From Paracoccaceae bacterium (GTDB lineage: Bacteria; Pseudomonadota; Alphaproteobacteria; Rhodobacterales; Rhodobacteraceae), in contig SKNG01000114.1 in the NCBI GenBank assembly GCA_007120685.1, positions 1 to 6,977 of the forward strand: 6,977 nucleotides of DNA, given 5' to 3'. The translations under genes were made by a program, and so were the position numbers. The notes beneath the pieces were generated by a model, which was given only the letters and a program-made list of their open reading frames with translations, searched no databases and was not told the DNA's origin. This document shows, in pieces, positions 1 to 4,535 of this stretch (within the stretch, counting starts at the first letter, position 1; every line of letters starts with the position of its first letter).

Positions 1-37
1 GGTGCCGCGGCCCTGCCATGATCCGGATCAAGCGGGT

Positions 38-1042
38 TCAGCCCAGCCGGCCCACCAGCGCAGCCGAATCCAGCATCCGCACCGCATAGCCCCATTCGTT
101 GTCATACCAGGCCAGCACGCGCGCCAGATTGCCCCCCGTTACCCGCGTCTGATCCGGGTGAAAGACCGCCGAATGGGCATCGTGGTTGAAATCGGCGCTG
201 ACATTGGGGTGGTCGGTGACACCAAGGATGCCCTTTAGCGGCCCCTCGGCGGCGGCGGCGCGCATGGCGTCGTTGATCTCCTCGGCCGTGGTGTCGCGGC
301 CGGTCTGCACGGTCATGTCGACGGCCGAGACATTGGCCGTGGGCACGCGCAGCGCCACGCCGTCCAGCTTGCCCGCCAGATCAGGCAGCACCAGCCCCAC
401 GGCCCTTGCCGCGCCGGTGGTGGTGGGGATCATGCTCATGGCGGCGGCGCGGGCGCGGTAGAGGTCCTTGTGCAGCGTGTCCAGCGTCGGCTGGTCGCCG
501 GTATAGGCGTGCACGGTGGTCATGAAACCCTTTTCGATGCCCACCGCCTGATGCAGCACCTGCGCCACCGGGGCCAGACAGTTGGTGGTGCAACTGGCGT
601 TGGAGATGATGCGGTCTTCGGGCCGCAGGTCGCTATGGTTGACGCCATAGACGATGGTGCGGTCGGCGCCCTTGGACGGGGCAGAGACCAGCACCCGTTT
701 CGCGCCGCCCTCCAGATAGACGCGGGCCTTGTCGGCATCCTTGAAGACGCCGGTGCATTCCAGCACCACGTCCACGTCGTTCCAGGGCAGCTCGGCCGGG
801 TTGTGGATGGCGGTGGCGCGGATCGGGCCGCGGCCGATGTCGATACTGTCCTCGGTGGTGGTAACGGTGCCGGGGAAGCGGCCATGCACCGAATCGAAGC
901 GCAACAGATGCGCGTTCGATTCCACCGGGCCGAGGTCGTTGATGGCGACGACTTCCACGTCGCTACGGTCCAGTTCGGCCACCGCGCGCAGGGCCAGCCG
1001 GCCGATGCGCCCGAAACCGTTGATGGCAAGTCTGATGGTCAT
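38..1042 (-). CDS. gap: Type I glyceraldehyde-3-phosphate dehydrogenase, NAD-type (paralogue 1)
   Basis: The product (334 aa, normal family length) should catalyse the reversible oxidative phosphorylation of glyceraldehyde 3-phosphate to 1,3-bisphosphoglycerate in the cytoplasm, serving glycolysis and gluconeogenesis. The Rossmann motif INGFGRIGR is at residues 7-15. The active-site motif SNASCTTNC holds catalytic Cys151, with His178 in TTVHAYTGDQ. The substrate-loop segment HKDLYRARAAA starts at 191, and the signature WYDNEWGY is at 312-319. Asp36 (in VVAIND) is the classical NAD-selecting acidic residue; Leu190 sits where NAD enzymes often have Pro188. The start at 1042 was chosen because it gives the family N-terminus MTIRLAINGF and has a strong AGGAGGG Shine-Dalgarno at 1047-1053, 4 bases before the ATG; an in-frame ATG at 1132 would add 30 unrelated residues. 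It is downstream of the rhodanese gene by 102 bases and appears to have its own promoter. Family assignment is very secure; cofactor use is inferred. Confidence 0.97.
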   Translation of the reverse strand: MTIRLAINGFGRIGRLALRAVAELDRSDVEVVAINDLGPVESNAHLLRFDSVHGRFPGTVTTTEDSIDIGRGPIRATAIHNPAELPWNDVDVVLECTGVFKDADKARVYLEGGAKRVLVSAPSKGADRTIVYGVNHSDLRPEDRIISNASCTTNCLAPVAQVLHQAVGIEKGFMTTVHAYTGDQPTLDTLHKDLYRARAAAMSMIPTTTGAARAVGLVLPDLAGKLDGVALRVPTANVSAVDMTVQTGRDTTAEEINDAMRAAAAEGPLKGILGVTDHPNVSADFNHDAHSAVFHPDQTRVTGGNLARVLAWYDNEWGYAVRMLDSAALVGRLG

Positions 1043-1055
1043 GCTGCCCTCCTGT

Positions 1056-1079
1056 GGCTTCCCTTCAGGATAGGAAGCC
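1056..1079. repeat. Perfect 7-bp inverted repeat across the gap promoter -10 region
   Basis: GGCTTCC (1056-1062) and GGAAGCC (1073-1079) are perfect inverted copies separated by 10 bases that contain the candidate -10 box. Because it spans the -10 rather than lying in the transcript, it reads better as a repressor-type operator than as an RNA hairpin. No regulator family can be named from the sequence. Confidence 0.35.
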
Positions 1080-1095
1080 GGGGCGCGCGCATCAA
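1067..1095 (-). promoter_or_regulatory. Candidate sigma-70-type promoter for gap paralogue 1
   Basis: On the minus strand a TTGATG box (1090-1095) is followed by exactly 17 bases and a TATCCT box (1067-1072). Each matches the sigma-70 consensus at four of six positions. Transcription would begin near 1060, giving a short leader that contains the AGGAGGG ribosome site at 1047-1053. This would let gap be transcribed independently of the rhodanese gene. It is a pattern match only; no start site is known. Confidence 0.45.
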
Positions 1096-1144
1096 CCGTG
1101 ATGACCGTCAGGCGCGGTGATGCCGCCGGCACAGGGTCGATATG

Positions 1145-1591
1145 TCAGCAGATCGTGCAGCCGGCTTCGCGGGTGGGGCGGGCCGGGCTGTAGCCCTCGG
1201 CGATCAGGCGCACCATCCCGCCTTCGATATTGATCACCGGCACCGGCAGCTGGCGCGCCAGCTGCCGTCCGGCGCGGCCCGTGCGGTTGCCGGTCCGGCA
1301 GATCAGCGCCACGGGCTGGCCGGGTTGCATATGCGGCGCGAGGGCGCGCATGAAGCTGGCCGGATCGTCGAAGGGAATCAGCAGGGCGTTCGGCAGCACC
1401 CCGGTTTCGACCCACTCATGCGGTTGCCGGATATCGACCAGCAGCACCGGCGCGCTTTCCAGTTGTGCCGCCGGGGGGGCGGCGCTGAGCATCGCTTGGG
1501 CAGTGGCGGGCAGGGCCGTCACGGCCAGAAGGCAGCCCAGCAGCATGGCAGCAAGGGGACGCGGGCCGGGTTGGGTCTGATGGCGGGGCAT
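1145..1591 (-). CDS. Exported single-domain rhodanese-like protein
   Basis: This 148-aa protein has an N-terminal signal peptide: a basic/polar start (residues 1-12), a hydrophobic stretch at about 13-28 and an ATAQA cleavage-like site ending near residue 33. It is therefore probably periplasmic. A single rhodanese domain follows (about 45-135), with the VDIRQPHEW strand-turn at 52-60 and the active-site loop CRTGNRTG beginning at Cys98, the expected persulfide-carrying residue. The domain could act as a sulfurtransferase or persulfide carrier, but its donor and acceptor are unknown. The chain ends with a short CTIC motif (Cys145, Cys148), giving a terminal CxxC that might form a disulfide or bind metal; this is unusual for a bare rhodanese. 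Cys20 lies inside the hydrophobic core and is not a convincing lipobox. The IS630 element ends about 40 bases upstream of the start codon, so native promoter sequence has probably been displaced. A weak AGG precedes the ATG; Met16 (1546) is a possible but worse start because it cuts into the signal peptide. Confidence 0.9.
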   Translation of the reverse strand: MPRHQTQPGPRPLAAMLLGCLLAVTALPATAQAMLSAAPPAAQLESAPVLLVDIRQPHEWVETGVLPNALLIPFDDPASFMRALAPHMQPGQPVALICRTGNRTGRAGRQLARQLPVPVINIEGGMVRLIAEGYSPARPTREAGCTIC

Positions 1592-1630
1592 CGGGATACC
1601 TGCGGATCAATCGGGCATGTCGGTGTCGGC

Positions 1631-1632
1631 TA
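1631..1632. repeat. TA target-site duplication, left copy
   Basis: This TA immediately precedes the left inverted repeat and matches the TA at 2680-2681 on the other side. TA duplication is the norm for IS630-family insertion. Confidence 0.8.
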
Positions 1633-1657
1633 GAGCGGGATGGGCTTGGGCTGAATC
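1633..1657 (+). repeat. Left terminal inverted repeat of the IS630 element
   Basis: Starting GAGCGGGATG, this end matches the reverse complement of 2655-2679 at 17 of 25 positions. Matching is strongest in the outer bases (GAGCG, then GATG) and in an inner TGAA block. Confidence 0.85.
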
Positions 1658-1725
1658 GGCGGGGGATTCACAAGCGGGTATTTTGCTGTTTCACTGTTTT
1701 CAGCCACAACATGGAGGGTTGAGCG

Positions 1726-2103
1726 GTGGGCAGAGCGATCTCAATGGATTTGCGCGAGCGGGCGATGGCACGTCTCGAGAAGGGCGAGAGCGTCCGACGG
1801 GTAGCGGAGGCGCTGGATGTGGCGCCATCGAGCGTGGTGAAATGGTCGCAGCGGCTGCGGGTGACTGGGAGCTGCGCGCCTGCGGGCACCGGCGGCCACC
1901 CGCCGCGCAAAATCGCGGGGGCGCATGAGGTCTGGATGCTGGAACGGATCAAGACGCCATTCACTCTGCGCGGCTTGGTGCGCGAGTTGGCCGAGCGCGG
2001 CCTGCGCGTCGATTACCGCACGGTCTGGTCCTTCGTGCATCGCACCGGCTATTCGTTCAAAAAAAGACCCAGCTCGCCGAGGAACAGAGCCGCCCGGATG
2101 TGA
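1726..2103 (+). CDS. IS630 transposase, upstream frame (orfA, DNA-binding part)
   Basis: The upstream frame encodes 125 aa, of which about 113 (to the slip site at 2058-2066) belong to the full transposase. Residues 7-45 (MDLRERA... VRRVAEALDVAPSSVVKW) form the helix-turn-helix that binds the inverted repeats. A second helical region (about 68-108) carries the LVRELAERGLRVDYRTVW segment usual before the catalytic domain. The GTG start at 1726 is preferred because it yields the family N-terminus MGRAISMDLR and lies 7 bases after a GGAGGG ribosome site (1713-1718); ATG 1744 is the alternative. After the A7 run this frame continues for only 12 unrelated residues to a TGA at 2101, so on its own it gives a truncated product that could bind ends without cutting. 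Such short products sometimes act as regulators. Confidence 0.9.
   Translation: MGRAISMDLRERAMARLEKGESVRRVAEALDVAPSSVVKWSQRLRVTGSCAPAGTGGHPPRKIAGAHEVWMLERIKTPFTLRGLVRELAERGLRVDYRTVWSFVHRTGYSFKKRPSSPRNRAARM
2058..2066 (+). other. Probable -1 programmed frameshift site (A7 run) in the transposase
   Basis: Seven A residues (2059-2065) follow a C and precede a G at the end of the upstream frame. A -1 slip on the AAA AAA codons moves ribosomes into the catalytic frame and yields FKKKTQLAEEQSRPDV, which matches the usual IS630 linker of the form KKKT..AEQ.RPDV. The fused protein would be 313 aa, a normal IS630 length. The alternative is a decayed gene with one A lost from a run of eight. Confidence 0.75.
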
Positions 2104-2666
2104 GCCGCCGTCGCGCGCGCTGGAAACGGTATCAGGACAAGATCGACCCGTCTCGCCTGGTGTTTATCGACGAGACCTGGGCCAAGACCAACATGACACC
2201 GCTGCGCGGCTGGGCCCCAAGAGGCGAGCGCCTGATCGGGCGCGCTCCGCATGGCCACTGGCGCACTATGACATTCATCGCCGCCTTGCGCCATGATCGG
2301 ATCGACGCGCCGTTCGTGCTCGACGGGCCTGTGAACGGCGCATCCTTTCAAGCCTATGTCGAGCAAATTCTCGTCCCGACGCTACTTCCGGGCGACGTGG
2401 TGGTCATGGACAATCTCGGCAGTCACAAAGGGCAGGCCGTCCGCGCCGCAATCCGAGCGGCAAAAGCGCACCTGCTCTTCCTCCCGCCTTACAGCCCGGA
2501 TCTGAACCCTATCGAACAGGTCTTCGCCAAACTGAAACACATGCTGCGCGAAGCGTCCGAACGAACAATGGAAACAACATGGCGCAGAATTGGCGCTCTC
2601 CTCGACCGCTTCACCCCGCAAGAATGCGCAAACTACCTCGTAAACGCTGGATATGCTTCAATCTGA
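2100..2666 (+). CDS. IS630 transposase, downstream frame (orfB, DD34E catalytic domain)
   Basis: This frame holds the RNase H-like catalytic core. The first Asp is in VFIDETW (residue 24 here, 149 in the fused protein), the second in VVMDNLGSHKG (104/229), and the Glu in SPDLNPIEQVF (139/264). Exactly 34 residues separate the second Asp and the Glu, the DD34E spacing of IS630. The frame is already open back to the A7 run at 2059-2065, and residues upstream of 2100 (KTQLAEEQSRPD) are family-like, so most active protein should come from the -1 frameshift. The GTG at 2100 overlaps the orfA stop (GTGA), so reinitiation to give a separate 188-aa product is also possible. All three catalytic residues are present, and the stop codon lies inside the right inverted repeat. 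Confidence 0.92.
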   Translation: MSRRRARWKRYQDKIDPSRLVFIDETWAKTNMTPLRGWAPRGERLIGRAPHGHWRTMTFIAALRHDRIDAPFVLDGPVNGASFQAYVEQILVPTLLPGDVVVMDNLGSHKGQAVRAAIRAAKAHLLFLPPYSPDLNPIEQVFAKLKHMLREASERTMETTWRRIGALLDRFTPQECANYLVNAGYASI

Positions 2667-2679
2667 CCTCATCACGCTC
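2655..2679 (-). repeat. Right terminal inverted repeat of the IS630 element
   Basis: Read on the minus strand it begins GAGCGTGATG, paired with the left end at 17 of 25 positions. The last codons and the stop of the transposase lie within it. Confidence 0.85.
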
Positions 2680-2681
2680 TA
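2680..2681. repeat. TA target-site duplication, right copy
   Basis: Follows the right inverted repeat and mirrors the TA at 1631-1632. Confidence 0.8.
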
Positions 2682-2729
2682 GCATCGTTTCCCCGGGGGC
2701 GCGATGGGTCGCCATGCCGCAGAGGGCAG

Positions 2730-2751
2730 AAAGGCCCCGGTTGGGGCCTTT
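2730..2751 (-). terminator. Terminator-like hairpin downstream of gap paralogue 2
   Basis: A perfect 9-bp stem, AAAGGCCCC with GGGGCCTTT around a 4-base loop, lies 27 bases beyond the gap paralogue 2 stop codon. On the minus strand the stem ends in TTT followed by CTGCC, so the U-tract is short. Its position fits intrinsic termination of gap transcripts, which would mean the rhodanese gene was not simply co-transcribed with this gap even before the IS arrived. Confidence 0.7.
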
Positions 2752-2778
2752 TGCAGTGGCGCTTGCGGGCCTGCCGTT

Positions 2779-3780
2779 TCAGACCAGCCGCCCCATTGCC
2801 GCCGCCACATCGGCCATGCGGCAGGAAAAACCCCATTCGTTGTCATACCAGGCCAGCACCCGCACCGTGCGCCCGCCGACCACCTTGGTCTGTTCCGGCG
2901 CGAAGATCGACGACTGCGTGGTGTGGTTGAAATCGACCGAGACCTTGGGTTCGGGGTCATAGGCCAGCACCGCGCCCATGGCGCCGGCGGCGGCCTTGCG
3001 CACCACCTCGTTGACCTCTTCCACCGTCACCGCGCGCGCGGCCACGAAGGTCAGGTCGACGGCCGAGACATTCGGCGTCGGCACCCGGATCGCCGTGCCG
3101 TCCAGCCGCCCGACCATTTCCGGCAGCACCTCGCCCAGCGCCTTGGCCGCACCCGTGGAGGTGGGGATCATCGCCATGGCGGCGGCGCGGGCGCGGTAGA
3201 GGTCCTTATGCCGGCGGTCCAGCGTCGGCTGATCGCCCGTGTAGCTGTGGATCGTGGTCATGATGCCCGATTCGATTCCGATGCCTTCGTGCAGCACCTT
3301 GGCCAGCGGCGCCAGGCAGTTGGTGGTGCAGGAGCCGTTGGACACCACCAGATGCTCGGACAGCAATTCGCGGTGGTTGACGCCGTAAACCACGGTCTTG
3401 TCGGCGTTTTTTGCCGGGGCCGAAACCAGCACCCGCTTGGCGCCACGGGTCAGGTGCACGGCGGCCTTGTCGCGCTCGTTGAACTTGCCGGTGCATTCCA
3501 GAACCACATCGACGCCGGTCCAGTCCAGTTCGGTCGGATCATAGGTGGAAAACACCTTGATCGGCCCGCGGCCCAGGTCCAGCTTGTCGCCCTCTACCCG
3601 GATCTGACCTGGAAACCGCCCATGCACGCTGTCATATTTCAGCAGATGCGCGTTGGTCTCGATGGGGCCGGTGGCGTTGATCGCCACCACCTCGACATCA
3701 TTGCGCGCGCTCTCGGCGATATGCGCCAGCGTGCAGCGCCCGATGCGCCCGAACCCGTTGATCCCGATGGTGATTGTCAT
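2779..3780 (-). CDS. gap: Type I glyceraldehyde-3-phosphate dehydrogenase, atypical cofactor site (paralogue 2)
   Basis: A full-length GAPDH of 333 aa. INGFGRIGR is at 7-15, catalytic Cys151 lies in SNGSCTTNC, His178 in TTIHSYTGDQ, and WYDNEWGF at 311-318. Unlike the paralogue at 38-1042, the residue after VVAIN is Ala36 instead of Asp, removing the acidic side chain that binds the NAD ribose hydroxyls, and Arg190 replaces the Leu of the other copy where NAD enzymes often have Pro. Loss of that Asp is known to relax or shift specificity toward NADP in this family, so a role in gluconeogenesis or reductive carbon flux is plausible, but this is inference. The start at 3780 gives the family N-terminus MTITIGINGF, with a GAGCAGGGG purine stretch before it; ATG 3810 adds ten residues and lacks a ribosome site. 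The upstream gap contains tandem operator-like repeats, and a hairpin terminator follows the gene. Confidence 0.97.
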   Translation of the reverse strand: MTITIGINGFGRIGRCTLAHIAESARNDVEVVAINATGPIETNAHLLKYDSVHGRFPGQIRVEGDKLDLGRGPIKVFSTYDPTELDWTGVDVVLECTGKFNERDKAAVHLTRGAKRVLVSAPAKNADKTVVYGVNHRELLSEHLVVSNGSCTTNCLAPLAKVLHEGIGIESGIMTTIHSYTGDQPTLDRRHKDLYRARAAAMAMIPTSTGAAKALGEVLPEMVGRLDGTAIRVPTPNVSAVDLTFVAARAVTVEEVNEVVRKAAAGAMGAVLAYDPEPKVSVDFNHTTQSSIFAPEQTKVVGGRTVRVLAWYDNEWGFSCRMADVAAAMGRLV

Positions 3781-3867
3781 CTGCCCCTGCTCCCGCGCCT
3801 GCGTTGCCATAAGGTTGGTGGCCTGGCTGCTGGATGACCGCCCCGCAGGCCCGTCCGGTCAGACCCC

Positions 3868-3896
3868 TGTATACCGGCGTGGACGGTGCAAGAAAA
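3868..3896 (-). promoter_or_regulatory. Weak candidate promoter for gap paralogue 2
   Basis: On the minus strand TATACA (3868-3873) resembles a -10 box. At 17-base spacing the -35 position reads TTTTCT (3891-3896), a poor match. A TTGCAC at 3886-3891 looks better but is only 12 bases away, too close to pair. If this -10 is right, the tandem repeats at 3933-3965 would lie roughly 70-105 bases upstream of the transcription start. Confidence 0.25.
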
Positions 3897-3915
3897 GGCG
3901 GAAAGGAGGCGTTTT

Positions 3916-3957
3916 ATGGCGTCTCGGCAAGGCGTTAGCGCAAACTGCTCCCGTTAG
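3916..3957 (+). CDS. Possible 13-aa leader peptide ORF
   Basis: AAAGGAGG (3902-3909), nearly ideal for the anti-Shine-Dalgarno, lies 6 bases before an ATG that opens a 13-codon frame (MASRQGVSANCSR) ending at TAG 3955-3957. It points toward the DUF1294 gene, with overlapping hairpins between them. Against it: the same bases encode the tandem palindromes, the peptide has no run of one amino acid of the kind seen in attenuation leaders, and the purine stretch could equally be a pyrimidine-rich element upstream of the gap promoter on the other strand. I cannot tell whether it is translated. Confidence 0.2.
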   Translation: MASRQGVSANCSR

Positions 3958-3965
3958 CGCAAACT
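3933..3965. promoter_or_regulatory. Two tandem 14-bp operator-like repeats (LacI-type half-palindromes)
   Basis: CGTTAGCGCAAACT occurs twice without mismatch, at 3933-3946 and 3952-3965, with a 19-base period. The core GTTAGCGCAAAC is a near-palindrome (only one symmetric pair mismatched) centred on GCGC, the architecture of LacI/GalR-family operators with a central CG step. A LacI-family regulator of central carbon metabolism, CceR, is known in Rhodobacter; these sites upstream of a gap gene are of the right kind, but I could not check its exact consensus. The sites could serve gap paralogue 2, the DUF1294 gene, or both. Confidence 0.55.
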
Positions 3966-4028
3966 CCCTTTGCGCCTGTGCCGCCGCCGGCGTCGAGGGT
4001 AGCGGCATGCGCTGCGACCTGTCCCATC

Positions 4029-4067
4029 CCGCCGGGCACCGGCGAATTGACTTGCGTTGCCCGGCGG
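4029..4067. repeat. Perfect 10-bp inverted repeat with an overlapping alternative hairpin
   Basis: CCGCCGGGCA (4029-4038) pairs perfectly with TGCCCGGCGG (4058-4067) across 19 bases. The left arm can instead form a compact 5-bp hairpin, GCCGG/CCGGC at 4031-4043 with a 3-base loop; the two structures are mutually exclusive. No T-tract follows on either strand, so it is not a standard terminator. In such GC-rich DNA chance hairpins are common. Confidence 0.3.
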
Positions 4068-4128
4068 CCCTGTGACACAGACCGTCGTTGCGCGGTGACG
4101 CGCTGGTGGCACATGGCGGCAGGCGCGC

Positions 4129-4443
4129 ATGATTTTCGGTCTGATCACGCTTCTTTACCTGCTTGGCATCAACGGTCTGGCGCTGTGGGCCTTTGTCCAT
4201 GACAAGCGCGCCTCGATCACCGGTGCGCGCCGGATTTCCGAGGACCGGCTGCTGGCCATCGCCTTTCTGGGCGGTTCGGCCGGGGCGAAGATCGGCCAGC
4301 ATTTCCTGCGCCACAAGATCCGCAAGGAACCCTTCAAACAGCAGCTCAATGGCATCGTGGCGGTGCAGGTGCTGGCGATTGCCGCGTTATGGGCGATGCG
4401 GCTGGTGCAGGGCGGCTTGCCGGCGCTGATGGGCGCTTCGTGA
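4129..4443 (+). CDS. DUF1294 family small membrane protein
   Basis: This 104-aa protein has the DUF1294 pattern: a first membrane helix (about 2-23), the D-K-R motif at 25-27, RISE (35-38), a second hydrophobic segment with GGSAGAKIGQ (about 41-57), HFLRHKIRKEPF (58-69) and a third helix (about 75-94). It is an inner-membrane protein; the family's molecular function is not known. The ATG at 4129 is the only start that preserves the first helix, with a modest GGCAGG purine stretch upstream. It is transcribed away from gap paralogue 2 and toward the end of dgcN, so it probably forms its own unit, and its control region may be shared with gap. Family placement is secure, function is not. Confidence 0.88.
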   Translation: MIFGLITLLYLLGINGLALWAFVHDKRASITGARRISEDRLLAIAFLGGSAGAKIGQHFLRHKIRKEPFKQQLNGIVAVQVLAIAALWAMRLVQGGLPALMGAS

Positions 4444-4484
4444 GGCGCGCAGGTCAGGCCTGTCCCCGCGCCCGGCAGGCTCGT

Positions 4485-4502
4485 GTGTCGTGGTCCTGAC
4501 AC
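4485..4502. terminator. Possible weak hairpin between convergent genes
   Basis: GTGTC (4485-4489) and GACAC (4498-4502) form a 5-bp stem with an 8-base loop in the 92-base gap between the DUF1294 and dgcN stop codons. There is no T-tract, so it is at best a weak bidirectional terminator. Confidence 0.2.
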
Positions 4503-4535
4503 GGGGGTGGTCGGTTCAGCCTTGTGCCGGAGGCA

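Larger units (their letters stand above)
1633..2679 (+). mobile_element. IS630-family insertion sequence, apparently complete (about 1047 bp)
   Basis: The element is bounded by imperfect terminal inverted repeats and flanked by TA on both sides (1631-1632 and 2680-2681), the target duplication typical of IS630/Tc1/mariner elements. It encodes a DD34E transposase in two overlapping frames on the plus strand. At each junction the sequence reads CTAG, so a longer duplication cannot be formally separated from TA plus the element's own terminal G and C. Closing the gap restores a GCTAGC palindromic target. The 3' half of the transposase is visibly less GC-rich than neighbouring genes, consistent with recent arrival. 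It sits between the rhodanese gene and the second gap gene, opposite to both. Confidence 0.93.
3781..4128. other. 348-base divergent intergenic region between gap paralogue 2 and the DUF1294 gene
   Basis: No full-size gene is supported here; longer open frames on either strand lack family features. The region holds a candidate -10 for gap (3868-3873), an A/G-rich stretch at about 3890-3909, two tandem operator-like repeats (3933-3965), a possible 13-codon ORF (3916-3957) and two overlapping inverted repeats (4029-4067). It must supply promoters for both flanking genes, which are transcribed away from each other. A TTGACT box at 4047-4052 could be a -35 for the DUF1294 gene, but no good -10 follows at 17 bases. 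Confidence 0.7.

Noticed and set aside
19..30. 12-bp perfect palindrome TGATCCGGATCA just after the gap paralogue 1 stop
   Set aside because: Too short, with no loop or T-tract for a terminator, and nothing beside it in the window to regulate; could be chance.
470..1120. Long plus-strand open frame opposite gap paralogue 1
   Set aside because: It lies antisense to an unambiguous GAPDH; the His/Gly/Asp-rich, motif-free translation is a GC-bias shadow.
1633..2679. Possibility that the IS carries passenger or accessory genes
   Set aside because: The space between the inverted repeats is filled by the transposase frames and a 93-base left leader; no room for cargo.
2704..3837. 377-codon plus-strand open frame opposite gap paralogue 2
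   Set aside because: Longer than the real gene but compositionally a shadow, with no family features and a complete GAPDH on the other strand.
3859..4314. Minus-strand 151-codon frame over the gap/DUF1294 intergenic region
   Set aside because: Half of it is antisense to the DUF1294 gene, the rest crosses the operator-like repeats, and no motif is seen.
4453..4500. Inverted arms GTCAGG/CCTGAC and GCCTG/CAGGC between the convergent genes
   Set aside because: Short stems with long loops in GC-rich DNA, no T-tract; not distinguishable from background.
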